DNA from: Entoloma clypeatum
Lineage: Eukaryota; Basidiomycota; Agaricomycetes; Agaricales; Entolomataceae
Reading direction: 5' to 3'
Assembly: GCA_963565915.1 (NCBI GenBank)
Contig: OY751493.1
Span: forward strand, 2,666,001 to 2,730,000
DNA length: 64,000 bases
Shown: positions 38,380 to 48,946 of the stretch, piece after piece
Position numbering within the stretch: the first letter of the stretch is position 1
Layout of the letters: the number at the start of each line of letters is the position of its first letter
Made by a program: the position numbers and the translations under genes
The notes under the pieces: model-generated
What the model saw: only the letters and a program-made list of their open reading frames with translations
What the model was told of the DNA's origin: nothing
Databases searched by the model: none

Positions 38380-41241
38380 AATGAGATCCTCAAACTCATC
38401 AGCCGGCTCTGGGTCTTCCATTTCTGGGTGGTTTTCTGGAAACGGGTCGATATGGCATCTAGGGTACTTGCTTTCATCAAAGATAGCTTTCCCGCCCATG
38501 AAAATCGTGTTGGTCTCAGGATCCATGAAGCGGTATCCTTTGACCCCTGGTTTCGATCCGAGATAAGTCATCAATCGGGATCTTGATTCCAGGGAGTTCC
38601 TACGTTTCTCCTTTGGGATATATACATATGCCTGACATCCAAATACTCTGACGCTGGACATGTCGGGGATCTCATTGGTCACCCTGAAGTAAGGGGTTTT
38701 CCATTCAAGACGCTGCATGGGGGTTCTGTTGTAGAGAAATGCTGCGTGTTCCAAACAGAATTCCCACCACATGGACAGTAAGCATGCATCAAAGCGCAAT
38801 GCCTGAGATTTTTCCCATAGTGTTCGATTGATCCTTTCTGCTCTACCATTCTGCTGGTGCTGATATGGGAGCGTGACGTCGATCAGAATTCCATGATCGG
38901 CAAGTACATCTTTGTATTCATCAAATTCTCCACCTCCATCAACTCGCCACTTCTTAGGAGTAGCGGCAAATTGGTTCTGGATCATCGCAAGGAACTGTCT
39001 CAGTGCCGTAATGGCACCGGACTTTTTCCTAAGCAAGACGACCCAGACATGAGATGAAAAATCGTCCAAAAATGTGAGGAAGTATTTGTACTTGTGGTAC
39101 GATGCCGTGGATATCTGTTTCAGGTCTGAATGAATCAGATCGAAGGGTTTGACAGCCCTTGTCATTGAATTGGGGTATGACTGATTCAGCATTTTCCCTT
39201 TGAGACACCCTGTGCAGCTTTCCTGTGATTTCTCACGTACTAATGTTTTGGGTACTCCTTTGGTACTGGTGGGAATCTTATTGAGCGCTTGGTCATTTGG
39301 GTGGCCAAGGCATTTATGCCAGGTTTCGACAGTAATTTCGCTAGAGATCGCGTGGATTTGGTCATAGCGTATTTCAGTGTCTAACCAATAAATGGTTTGT
39401 CCGAGAATGTGAGGCGAGAACTGTATTTTGTTCTGTCCTTTGGAGATGTTGATTTCTCCACGCATTCCATCTACTTTGTAACCGTGATTGAGGAAGACGC
39501 CTAGGGACAATAGGCATGTGTCCATGTCCGGAATGTAGAATACAGGTCGGAGAAGGTGGGTTTTTATTTCCCCATTTAGGGTATGCCGCACTGGAACGGC
39601 CCCAACTCCGAGAATTTCCAGTTTCTTTCCCTTTGCAGCTGTTTGGACAAATCGCTTAGCCTTGAGAGGCCTGTAATACGCGAAGTCTTTGAACTCATGG
39701 GTAAAGTGTAATGATGCGCCGGAATCTAAGATCCACTGAGCGCGTTCTCTCTCTTTGCAGTGTGTGCAGGACGCGAAATGTTTGATATATTTTTTGTACA
39801 GATCATCACTAAAGAGATCTATACTATCTGCATCGGTACTAGCTAATGTATATTCAAACGTCTGTGCGTGATTATTAGCGTTTCCCATTTGGTCAAGTTT
39901 GAGAGAAGGATGTGACGAACCATCAAGTTCGATCAGCCCATCTTCGAATTGTTCCAGCCCCATCCGCTCGCTTTGATGGTCTATGTCCATCATCCTGAGG
40001 GAGTCATCCAAAGGCGGAGTGACTCGACGCTGTTTGGATGGTCTTTCATCTTCTTCTGGGATAATCGTATCCAGAATTCGAAGATTTGACCCTGAGGGAC
40101 GAGCACCAATGCTCTGCGCGAGTTTCCTGACATGGTCATTCTTTTTCCACGCAGACGGCTTGCCCGAAGGAAGCCCGGTGTACTGAGATGGAGGTGGGTT
40201 CATTCGCTGAAGAAGCGACTGCATTCTTTGAGAGTCTGGCTGGGCGGTACTCATCGTTTTTCCGCGCCCAGTGACGGTTGTGAAGGATGGTGGCGGAAGA
40301 GGAGGGAAGTGGATGGCGGGAGCAACAAACTCAATCGTTTCTTCCACATGGTCGGACGTGTTGTCCGCATTGTTGGCGCTCTTCTTCTGATTGTGCCAGC
40401 GTCCTTTTCCCTTCTTCTTTTCAGAAGCGGTACTAGGGTCGGTCGAGTTAGGCTGCTCATCAGCGTCGTTCTGCGAGGTACTCGGCTTTTGCTGCTTTTC
40501 CCATTTGGGGTCCTGCCCCTTGCGCTTTGTCCCGGAAATTTTCCGGGCCTGCTCGTTGGACGCCCGAGTAGACCCTACCGCATACTTGCGCCGGTATTCA
40601 GAGATGATGCTTTCGGCGACGGCTTTGTAGGTGAAATCGTCGGCGTTGTAGACCTGGAAAAGGGCAGTGGAGAGTGACGACCAGGCGTCGGGAATTGCAT
40701 TGGCCAGGATCATTGCCTGCATCAGATCGGGGACGACAAAGCTCGAATCGGCGAGCCGGGCGAAAAGAGACCCCAGGCGTTCAATTTCAGGCACGGGGTC
40801 GCGTCCAGACAGCTTGTAGGTGGCGGCGGCCTTGAAGTCGCCAAAGATGACAGCCGGGAATACCTTGGAGTAGGCATCCTTTAGCGTTTTCCACGCGCCA
40901 AGTGCCGAGGTGCTGTCTTTGATATGTCGCCTGATCGCCTCAGAGACTTTCAGACGGATCGCTCCAAGGGCTGTGTCGTCGTCCCTGATCCAGGCCTTTT
41001 CTTCCTTGCGGAAGCCGGGCTGGTCAACAGTGGTAACCAGCACAGGGGGAGCAGCAGCAGTGGCCCCAGGGGTGGAGACCGTGGTGGTGAAGTCGGCGAT
41101 GACAGGGCGGGTGATGTCGCCAGAAACAAGGTGCCAGACTCCTTGATGGAGGAGGTAGGACTTCATTCTTTCGGCCCAGCTTTGGTAGTCGATGCCGTCG
41201 AAGGGGGTGATGGTGTCAAGAGCAGAGCGAGAGGTAGACAT
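38380..41241 (-). pseudogene. Copia-2 Gag-Pol, N-terminal part (Gag, protease, integrase)
   Basis: One frame from MSTSRSALDTITPFDG (41241). Gag of about 390 residues (YQSWAERMKSYLLHQGVWHLV, ...LYKAVAESIISEYRRKYA), protease ILDSGASLHFTHEF, integrase with TWHKCLGHPND...CTGCLKGK, DLIHSDLKQIS, VDGGGEFDEY and NGRAERINRT. It runs to EFEDLIPG, where C1 is inserted. In the zinc finger, HKCLGHP replaces HKRLGHP of Copia-1. No CCHC knuckle is visible in Gag. Unlike Copia-1, Gag and Pol are fused in one ORF, which shows that the family normally makes a single polyprotein. Residues encoded beyond 38380 belong to the C1 LTR. Confidence 0.92.
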
Positions 41242-41592
41242 TGTAGATGAATCTAAAAAAGGGTTCCCAATCAGTGATGTGTTATGAATGTGATTTAAGA
41301 AAACAATTAAATGATTCCTTTATGACATATTCCCTTTAGGAATAGCGGTCACGGGAAAACCCTTTATATGTCAGAAACATATAAGGTGCGATCAACGTTT
41401 CCACATGGAGTGTACTAGGTCAATCCCCTTAGGGACGTCTCATGACAGGTACTTGTCGTAATGACGTTCCCAGGTTCATATGTGAAGAAGTAAGACTCAG
41501 AACCTAGATCTTTCGATCGGTTCTTCGCCAACCAGGGTAGAGTGGGCAGGTACTCGCTGTTGCCAGCGTTTCCCAAGTCCCTCTGCTATCCG

Positions 41593-41604
41593 GGGCCCAT
41601 AACC
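41593..41604 (-). promoter_or_regulatory. Copia-2 primer binding site (initiator tRNA-Met anticodon region)
   Basis: Sense GGTTATGGGCCC directly abuts the 5' LTR, identical to Copia-1. The leader 41242-41592 holds no ORF. Confidence 0.75.
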
Positions 41605-41914
41605 TGTTGAAGTTCCACCTGGGTGCTAGCCACAGGTGTACTGAGCAACATAGCTACAGTGGAAGTACTCTATGATACCGCTATGGTCACTTACATGGTT
41701 TGGAGGGGGTAAGGCTAGTGAGAGCGGTTGAGGCTGGTGAGAGCGATGGAGCTGGTTAAGAGTCAAGAGACAACTTGTTGATATTGACAGTTTCCTGGTC
41801 TTATATACCGTACTACTGTTTGTACCAACCAAACAAGTATGTAATGAAGATATGTAAAGGTCACGTGATGTAATCTAATCTAATCTAATCTACATGATGG
41901 GAAAAGTTTCAACA
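41605..41914 (-). repeat. 5' LTR of Copia-2 (310 bp)
   Basis: Nearly identical to 22629-22938; differences include ctgggtgct against ctgggcgct and ctacatgatg against ctatgtgatg. TSD atagc follows. Confidence 0.95.
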
Positions 41915-41919
41915 ATAGC

Positions 41920-43078
41920 CCTCGGTGTCCAAGTTTGTTGTGGGCATCGCGTAGTAGTTGGTATTGGTTGTGTTCATGTATGTACAGCTGGTGTTTGCCC
42001 TGGGCGTCACGTCGCCAAAGTCGTTTCCCGTGTACAAAAAATTGGTTCGCCCTCTTAATGAATCGTATTATGTCGTCGTTGGTGCCATGTTCCGGTCGTG
42101 TCCCGTCTTCCAGGAATCTTTGTATGTCCTCAAGGTCCTTGTCCCTACGTCGCATAATGTCAGTTGATGGAATTGTCAAGTTACGAACCATTGTTGACGC
42201 TAAGACCAATGCGCTGTTGATGTTGTTGCTGAGGTCGCGGAAGATCATGTCTGCCACCCAAATTCCGCAGCTTAATATATCCTCCATCCATTCCTCGGCA
42301 GCATTCTCAGCTGCATCTCCATTATCAATCATTTTCTCGTGTTGAGACAGGGCATCGGGTCCTTTGAAGTCGGTTGCAGGTACGTGGACAAGTTTGAAAT
42401 TGAAGAGTAGGATTACCGTGATCCACCGGTTGACGGTTGCATTTGGATGGATATCTGGGTTGTTTAGCATACCTTTTATATACTTCGCATCGACTTCTAA
42501 TCATAGTTTTGTTACGCCGACAATATAAAGTTTGTTGTCGACGAGTGCTTCCATGACGCCGCGTAGTTCGAGCTGCGCTTGAGAGTAACACATGAAATGA
42601 ACCGGCCAGGTGATGGATCCGAAGCATGCAGGGTGTCGCCGTCCTTCGTCGTCGAACTGACCGAGGATATACATATCCACATCCGTTTCGTGAAGAGTCA
42701 ACTGACAAGTAGACTTCGCATTCTGTGTTGTAGTCGATCGAGCGGATAGCGGGGCATGATAAGGCAGCGTCTTTGAGGTTCTGCATCTCGTTCTGTTGTT
42801 CTTCACCCCAGGTAAAAGGTACAGACTTCCTGGTGAGTTTGTTCAATGGGTAAGCGATGTGTGTGAAATCCTTAATCCATGTTTGCATCGTTCCTGTGAG
42901 CCCCAAGAATCCCTTTACATCAGTTAGTGTTTTGCATGCTGGCCAGCTTTTGACTTTCGCCACCCTCTTCACATCTGGCCTCCGCCCCTCGTAGGTGACA
43001 AGCTGTCCAACTGCGACGACTTCTGGATGCGCGAGAGTAAGCTTCAAGGCGGAAACCATGGCGCCTGCGTGTTTGAGA
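41920..43078 (-). pseudogene. Gypsy-E Pol, RT C-terminus, RNase H and integrase finger
   Basis: Sense starts at the Gypsy-D insertion and reads MVSALKLTLAHPEVVAVGQ, DVKGFLGLTGTMQTWIKDF and KSVPFTWGEEQQ (RT thumb and connection), then RNase H-like LSVDSS...CYSQAQLELRGVMEAL, YIKGMLNNPDIHPNATVNRWI, VPATDFKGPDALSQHE and finally RDAHNKLGHRG, the His pair of the integrase finger, where Copia-2 interrupts. A 1-nt frameshift lies near 42700 and a TGA at about 42501 (in TKL*LEVDAKY), probably TGG-to-TGA. The RNase H active site is disturbed by the shift. Confidence 0.82.
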
Positions 43079-43083
43079 CGGTG

Positions 43084-43371
43084 TGTTGAGGCGACGCTAA
43101 GTCAAACGACGTCGCGAGCCCAAACTTAAGAACGAAGTGGGAAATGTGAAGTGAACTGAATTGCCCAGAGACCCAGCGGGAATCTCAAGAGAACAAGCTA
43201 TCGAATACAAGTGAAAGTACTCTACTTATATATGTAAATTCCATGAGGCTGCGTTGTGGCAGCGTCATGCTGCGTGATAATAATGAGATGTCCTCATGTG
43301 CGATATGATGTAGATAAGATAAGATCGAGATAAGATAAGATAAAGTGAAAAGTGAAAATACGATCATAACA
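43084..43371 (-). repeat. 3' LTR of Gypsy-D (288 bp)
   Basis: TG...CA ends, identical by eye to the 5' LTR. It contains five AGATAA motifs at 43312-43343 in the U3 part and a TATATAAG box. A G-run in sense (GAAAGGGGGTAA) lies next to it as polypurine tract at 43372-43384, overlapping the end of pol. Confidence 0.96.
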
Positions 43372-43382
43372 TTACCCCCTTT

Positions 43383-46300
43383 CTAGATCTCGACTTCCAG
43401 GCGAGATATGATGTCGTCCGGGGTGTTCGTGAAATTTTCATATGGTTTAAATTCCAATCCTTCAAAGATGTTTGCGCGTAAGCGCCGAGGTGCATTCGGG
43501 TTTAATTTAAAGAAGTCCTCCACCGCTTCCTTGGCATGTTCTAGGTGATCCTCGGGTTCCCACGTGTTGTGATCCTGAGTCAGACCCTCCCATTGCACTA
43601 AATATTCCAGCTTTCCTCTCTTCAACCTTGAGTCAATAACTTTTGCGACATCGTACTCCTCTTCGCCATTGATAACTATCGGGTTTGGTGCCTGCACCCT
43701 TTGTGACATAAATAGTGGTTCCTTAAATAATCGGACTCGTGATACATTGATGACCGGGTGGATTTTCCAGGTTTTCGGTAATTTAAGTTCTACGGCGTGT
43801 GACGAAATGATTTTGGTTATGGTATAGGGTCCAATCCATCGTTCGGCAAGTTTCTTTAAGGGTCGGTTCAACTTCAGGTCTTTAGTCGATAACCAAACTT
43901 TGTCGCCAACTTTGTAAACTGGTGCATCACCCCTTTTCAGGTTCGCATACCGTTCCATCTCTTCTCGTGCTTTTACTAGCGCCGCTTCCGCCTCCTCATG
44001 AATCTTCTTCATTCGCTCTGCGAATTCTTTTGCCGGTTCTGACTTTTCTGCCCTCCGAGGTTCTACGCCCATCCTAGGGTTAAACCCATAATTTACATAG
44101 AACGGCGAGAACTGAGTTGCCGTGTGAATTTTATTATTATAGGCGAACTCCGCGGTTGCCATCCATTCGGGCCAATCTGTTTGCCGATGGGAAATAAATG
44201 ATCTTAGATATTGTTCCAACTCCTGGTTGATGCGCTCCGTCTGTCCGTCTGTTTGCGGATGATACGCCGTTGATAATTTAGTTGTGATCCCCAATATTTT
44301 ATTTAGTTCCTTCATAAATATTGCCGCAAATTGTGGTCCTCGATCTGACGTTAACGATTCTGGCAGTCCATGAAGTTTCCAGACTTCGTCCCGATATAGT
44401 TTAGCTAATCCTTCTGCTGAGACTTCATCGCGTGTTTTGATAAAGTGTGATTGCTTTGTTGATCTGCAAGCCACGACTAACACTGCGTTGTACCCCTGAG
44501 CTTCTGGGAGTCCTACAATAAAATCTGCTGTAACATGTTTCCATGGTCCTGCATGTTCCGTGTTTGCTTTTAATTTACCAGCTAGCGGTTGAGGCACGTT
44601 TTTTGATCGTTGACATCTGTCGCAGCCCTCGACGTATGCTTTGACCATGTTTGTAATACTAGGCCACCAATAATTACGTGTAACCAATTCCAGGGTCTTC
44701 CACTGCCCTGGGTGTCCTGCAACTGGGTTGTCGTGGTGTAATTTAATTATTTCCTCCCTGAGTTCCTGACTTTTCGGAACATAAACCTTTCCTCTATGTA
44801 ACCAGAGTCCCTGCTCTTCATGCCATTCGTCTGCGCGTAATGTTTTGGTATTTGTTTTCTTTAACTCTTCTACTGCTTTCAACACTTGTTCGTCAAATTC
44901 CTTGGCATCCCTGATGCGTTTTAATAGTTTACTTTCTTCTCCATCAATAAGTATGTGACCTCGATCCATTGCTCGCAAGTGGAAGTATTCCGGTTTTAAT
45001 AATGTTACGTCTTCGTTGTCATTTTCCACCCCCTTTCTATGATCGACCCTTCTCGAAAGAGCGTCCGCCTTTCCCATTGAGGTGCCAGCTTTGTGTATTA
45101 ATTTAAAGTTGAAGCGTGTTAGATACAACGCCCAGCGTGCTTGTCTGCGATTAAGCTTTCGTCCCTGCATGAAGTACTCGAGGTTTTTATGATCGGTCCA
45201 GATCTCGACCTCATGTTTGGCTCCTTCAAGGTGGTGTCTCCATGCTTCCAGCGCTCGAATTATGCCCAGCATTTCTTTATCGTGTACGTCGTAATTTCGT
45301 TCCACATCATTTAATCCTTTAGATAGAAAGGCACATGGCCTCCATTTCTCATCCTCGCATTCCATAGATAGAATTGCTCCTGTAGCAAAGTCCGATGCGT
45401 CTGATTCTACTCTCAACTTCCGATCCGGATCGGGAGATACTAATATAGGTGCTTCCGTAAATAATTTCTTTAGCATATCAAACGCTTCCTCCTGTTCCTC
45501 TTTCCAATTCCAGATTGTTTCTTTCCTTGTTAATTTATGTAAGGGCCCTGCCACTTTAGAGAAGTCTTTGACAAATCTTCGATAGAAATTGGCCAATCCT
45601 AGAAACGACTGAATTTCTTTGACTTTTGTTGGTTTCGGCCATTGTTTGATGGCGTCTACTTTTGAAGGATCCATTCGAATTCCGTCTTTCCCAATAATTA
45701 ACCCTAAGAACTCTATTTCGTCTCGGTCAAAGAAACATTTTCCTGGTTTTAAGAATAAGTCGTTTTCTCGTAATCTTTTTAGAATTTCCTCCACGATTTC
45801 ACTGTGTCCTTTTTCTCCTTCAGTTGCTACCAATATATCATCGATATAGATAACTACGTCTCCTTGATCAATCAAGTCTCTAAATATGTCGTTCATCATG
45901 GTTTGAAACGTGCTTGGGGAATTATTTAATCCGAAGAACATGACTGTTGGTTCGAAAGCTCCGTCTGGGGTTGTGAATGCCGCTTTCCACTCGTCTCCTT
46001 CTTTGATGCGTACATTGTTATACCCCCATCTGAGGTCCATTTTGGTAAACCTTTTCTTTCCCTTTAATTTATCGATCAATTCCGGAATTAACGGGAGTGG
46101 ATAATTATTGCGAACGGTCCAGCCGTTAATGTGTCGGTAATCCTGTACCATTCGTTTCTTTCCGTCTTTTTTGGGTATAAAGAATACTGGCGAGGTTTGT
46201 GGTGACTTGGTAGGTCGAATATATCCTTTGCGTAATTGATCGTTTACAAATTCGGATACTTCTCTCCTTTCATCTGGTGACAGGGGATAGACTTTGGCCT

Positions 46301-47318
46301 TCTTTGGTACGAAATCAGGTTTTAAGTCTATAGCGTGGTCCCATGGTTTCCTGACTGGTAATCTCTCCGATGCTTTCTTTTCAAAGACTGATAGATATTT
46401 GTGATATTTCCGGGGGACAACCTGTTCTGCCGGTACTTCATCTGAGGGTTCTCCTTTAGCTGCCCTGAGCGTGTGGATTACTTCCTCCTCCATTTCTTCC
46501 TCATTTCCTTCTACTACTTCTTCCATTCTTCCGCCCCATCTGGTTCTTGCAGTTTTATTTAAATAACGTGTTCGACGCATGCCACATTCTTCTGGACATC
46601 TTGATAGTTTAATTTCCGCCTTTTCCCAATCGATTTCTGGATTATGGCGTTTCAGCCAGGTATGTCCAACAATAATTTTAGCTTTCCCTAGGTTGCATGC
46701 CTCAAACACGGCTATCTCCACATGTCCTTTATACCGCATAGCCATGACTGCTTCATGCGTGATCGAACCTCCTTGGTTAAGCGTGCCATCAACGTTGTAG
46801 ACCCGAATGGGGAAAGGTAGTTCCCTTAATTTAATGTTGTTCCTTTTGGCGAAGTCCAGATCTATGAACATCCCTGTCGCCCCTGAGTCTAATAATGCTT
46901 CAACATCGAATGTGCGTTTGTCCTGCAACGTTTCCAGCGTGATTTTCATCATAAGCTCCTTTTCCAAAGAAGCGGATCGAATAAAAGATGGTTCCCCCAT
47001 AGAGTCCGTTTGCCTAGTTAAGTTATCTGATTCTTTGCAACAGGGAATTAAGCATTCATCCGTAGGGGACGAACCAAGCCTCGTTTCTGAGGGCTCCCCA
47101 ATGATATAGTTTACAAGTGTATCTAAGTCCGATTCATCTTTTTTTGGTTTTTCTTTCCTACTAGGTTTATCTAATAGTATTTTATTGTACGTAACTGCAG
47201 CATCCGTAAGTTTCTGAAACCAAGATTTTACAATGTCCTTATGTACGTAAGAGTCTATAGGCAAACATTCATATCGATTTGTCAGAGCCAGCGGGGGATT
47301 TACTGGTTGACGTTCACA
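43383..47318 (-). CDS. Gypsy-D Pol polyprotein with chromodomain
   Basis: Read in the -1 frame from the heptamer at 47318-47324; 1311 residues. Protease LLDSGATGMFID (about 143), RT with MVQDYRHINGWT, FFGLNNSPSTFQ and YIDDILVAT (about 490), RNase H with ESDASDFATGAILS and HDKEMLGIIRALEAWRHHL, integrase finger HHDNPVAGHPGQW...CDRCQRSK (about 860), DDE core TADFIVGLPE, SDRGPQF and QTDGQTERINQ, and a chromodomain EEYDVAKVIDSRLKRGK...VQWEGLTQDHNTWE (about 1213). The usual VVVDRxTK motif of integrase reads VVACRSTK, an odd change at a conserved but non-catalytic Asp. No stops. With gag, this gives the full autonomous set. Confidence 0.95.
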   Translation of the reverse strand, partial: CERQPVNPPLALTNRYECLPIDSYVHKDIVKSWFQKLTDAAVTYNKILLDKPSRKEKPKKDESDLDTLVNYIIGEPSETRLGSSPTDECLIPCCKESDNLTRQTDSMGEPSFIRSASLEKELMMKITLETLQDKRTFDVEALLDSGATGMFIDLDFAKRNNIKLRELPFPIRVYNVDGTLNQGGSITHEAVMAMRYKGHVEIAVFEACNLGKAKIIVGHTWLKRHNPEIDWEKAEIKLSRCPEECGMRRTRYLNKTARTRWGGRMEEVVEGNEEEMEEEVIHTLRAAKGEPSDEVPAEQVVPRKYHKYLSVFEKKASERLPVRKPWDHAIDLKPDFVPKKAKVYPLSPDERREVSEFVNDQLRKGYIRPTKSPQTSPVFFIPKKDGKKRMVQDYRHINGWTVRNNYPLPLIPELIDKLKGKKRFTKMDLRWGYNNVRIKEGDEWKAAFTTPDGAFEPTVMFFGLNNSPSTFQTMMNDIFRDLIDQGDVVIYIDDILVATEGEKGHSEIVEEILKRLRENDLFLKPGKCFFDRDEIEFLGLIIGKDGIRMDPSKVDAIKQWPKPTKVKEIQSFLGLANFYRRFVKDFSKVAGPLHKLTRKETIWNWKEEQEEAFDMLKKLFTEAPILVSPDPDRKLRVESDASDFATGAILSMECEDEKWRPCAFLSKGLNDVERNYDVHDKEMLGIIRALEAWRHHLEGAKHEVEIWTDHKNLEYFMQGRKLNRRQARWALYLTRFNFKLIHKAGTSMGKADALSRRVDHRKGVENDNEDVTLLKPEYFHLRAMDRGHILIDGEESKLLKRIRDAKEFDEQVLKAVEELKKTNTKTLRADEWHEEQGLWLHRGKVYVPKSQELREEIIKLHHDNPVAGHPGQWKTLELVTRNYWWPSITNMVKAYVEGCDRCQRSKNVPQPLAGKLKANTEHAGPWKHVTADFIVGLPEAQGYNAVLVVACRSTKQSHFIKTRDEVSAEGLAKLYRDEVWKLHGLPESLTSDRGPQFAAIFMKELNKILGITTKLSTAYHPQTDGQTERINQELEQYLRSFISHRQTDWPEWMATAEFAYNNKIHTATQFSPFYVNYGFNPRMGVEPRRAEKSEPAKEFAERMKKIHEEAEAALVKAREEMERYANLKRGDAPVYKVGDKVWLSTKDLKLNRPLKKLAERWIGPYTITKIISSHAVELKLPKTWKIHPVINVSRVRLFKEPLFMSQRVQAPNPIVINGEEEYDVAKVIDSRLKRGKLEYLVQWEGLTQDHNTWEPEDHLEHAKEAVEDFFKLNPNAPRRLRANIFEGLEFKPYENFTNTPDDIISRLEVEI

Positions 47319-48388
47319 AAACCCTGCTGCCCAGCAGCTTGTCCATTGTTCTGACCATTGGGATTCGGCGCAGGCGCGCCAATCACACCCCTTGGTCCGT
47401 TTGCGGCTTGTCGTGCTTGACGCCTTGCCGTGATTTGTCGTAAGATTTCTTCTTCCTCATGTTCGTCGATTTGTTCAATCACAGCCGCTCGCACCCTGCG
47501 TTGTGGCCGTCTGCATTCCCGGGCGAAATGCCCCTGTCCTCCGCAGTTGTAACAATTACCAGGCGCTCGGCGCTGGTTTCTATCGACCTCCATAGCATTG
47601 GGATCTCGGCGTCCCTGACCTTGCTGTCCGTTTTGCTGCGGGGCTCGGTACCCCCCATACTGTTGTTGTCCGAATGGTCGCTGCTGATTCTGCTGGTTTG
47701 CGGGCCGATTGCCCCAACCGGTTCTCTGCTGTCCAAAGTTGTTGCCGGTCCTCATGCCCGGTCTTGCCGCGTAAGTTTCCTCTGCTCTTCCGATTGCTAA
47801 AATTTCCTCACTCGTGTCTTGCACGGTGGTCTGTCGTCTTCCCTGCTGGAACATTTGTTGTATGATCGAATCCTTGGTGTTCCTTTCTAGCAGAGATATC
47901 CCATGCATTTCCTCAATTTGGCCTTTGATGACCAACGTTCCAAATTGTGTAATAAAATCGTCCACCCGCATGTTTCCTTGTTTAAAGGTTTCGATTTTGG
48001 CACGTGCCCATTCTATTTCTGTTGCTGATTGGAATCTTGATGTCACCTCTCTCATTAATTGCTGGAACGTGGGCCAATGTTCTGATTCCATGCACTGCCT
48101 CAAGCGTGTTTCCCCATAGGTGCCGGCGGTAGCGCCTTCCAGGCGAGACCATACTGCAATGCAAATTTCTTCCTGTCCTTGGAACAGGTCCCGGTTGACC
48201 CTGATCCATGCCAGCATCTTTGTCCACCATACTCCGAACGTTGCCTTGGCCCCATTGTACCTGCCGGGGTCTGCAGCGATTTCTAGTCGTCTTCCATTGG
48301 GACGCGGGGCGGCGGGATTATGAGCGGGAGGAGGGAGAGGGGGATTGGGAAGGGGATTGTCGAACTCGTCGTCGTTGTTGTCGGCCAT
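47300..48388 (-). CDS. Gypsy-D Gag
   Basis: 362 residues starting MADNNDDEFDNPLPNPPLPP. After a Pro/Asn-rich lead comes the Gag capsid domain (DPGRYNGAKATFGVWWTKMLAW, residues about 35-215), a Gln/Gly/Asn-rich segment (FGQQRTGWGNRPANQQNQQ) and one CCHC knuckle CYNCGGQGHFAREC near residue 283, then a basic Arg-rich stretch. It ends FVNVNQ, five codons after the slippery site. The 546-bp stretch between its ATG and the primer site (48389-48934) is leader; no ORF in it is convincing. Confidence 0.95.
   Translation of the reverse strand: MADNNDDEFDNPLPNPPLPPPAHNPAAPRPNGRRLEIAADPGRYNGAKATFGVWWTKMLAWIRVNRDLFQGQEEICIAVWSRLEGATAGTYGETRLRQCMESEHWPTFQQLMREVTSRFQSATEIEWARAKIETFKQGNMRVDDFITQFGTLVIKGQIEEMHGISLLERNTKDSIIQQMFQQGRRQTTVQDTSEEILAIGRAEETYAARPGMRTGNNFGQQRTGWGNRPANQQNQQRPFGQQQYGGYRAPQQNGQQGQGRRDPNAMEVDRNQRRAPGNCYNCGGQGHFARECRRPQRRVRAAVIEQIDEHEEEEILRQITARRQARQAANGPRGVIGAPAPNPNGQNNGQAAGQQGFVNVNQ
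47318..47324 (-). promoter_or_regulatory. -1 ribosomal frameshift heptamer G GGT TTT of Gypsy-D
   Basis: Zero-frame codons read CAG GGT TTT GTG. Slippage gives GGG TTT TGT, the pol frame, which is open from here. It fits X XXY YYZ and lies five sense codons upstream of the gag stop (47300-47302). Confidence 0.7.
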
Positions 48389-48934
48389 GTTGTGTGAGCA
48401 ATAGTGCTTTGTAGCGGGCGCGCGACCCTGTTCTGCTACTTAAGCGAAAAAAGAAAACCTAAAAAAAGGAAAACCCAAAGAACGATCTGTTTACCCAGGC
48501 AGCCGAAATGCCCGAATGAAGGAAGATCTGGGAAAAATGAAAACCACGCGGTCAACACCCCTACGCGCGCTGGTTCTGTCGAATCCGGGAAAAGATCGGG
48601 GGTTGGAACACCTTTTGAGAACTAAACGTGCGCGACCTTCTTTTCCAAGTCGCCACACGCGCCAGCAGCTTTCCCGAAGGTCAGTTGCGTCGGCCTTTGG
48701 TCACCTCGACACGGGACGGGCTCAACGTTTCCCTGTGTGTCTCGAACGGCAACGCTAGTTATAGTGGGTGCACCAAGCGTTTCTCTTCTTATCCCTGAAG
48801 TCCGGGAGGTCCCCCTTAACGCTAGGGTCCGCGTGTAGTGGCGAGGTGTGACTTTTAACGCAAAAGCACGAAACGGCGGGGATAGTGATGGTGATGTGGG
48901 AAGTGTGTGTGTTTGGGCGGGCGATGATGATAAG

Positions 48935-48944
48935 AGCTTGTTCT
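48935..48944 (-). promoter_or_regulatory. Gypsy-D self-priming primer binding site
   Basis: Sense AGAACAAGCT starts 2 nt after the 5' LTR. Its exact 10-nt complement AGCTTGTTCT lies in the LTR (49053-49062), 33 nt after the first T of TATATAAG (49088-49095). Confidence 0.75.
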
Positions 48945-48946
48945 TC

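Larger units (their letters stand above)
22629..41914 (-). mobile_element. Copia-2, Ty1/Copia retrotransposon inserted in Gypsy-E, itself split by A2 and C1
   Basis: Two 310-bp LTRs (22629-22938, 41605-41914), TSD atagc at 22624-22628 and 41915-41919. Removing A2 (23992-31361) and C1 (32255-38374) with their duplicated target sites leaves about 5.8 kb, close to Copia-1 (5.7 kb). Sense order: 5' LTR, primer site, one continuous gag-pol frame starting at 41241, PPT, 3' LTR. Apart from the two insertions only one nonsense codon is seen, so this copy was nearly intact when hit. Confidence 0.94.

Noticed and set aside
43872..44500. VVACRSTK in Gypsy-D integrase as proof of inactivity
   Set aside because: The altered Asp is conserved in many Gypsy integrases but is not one of the DDE residues, which are all present (DFI, SDRG, TER).
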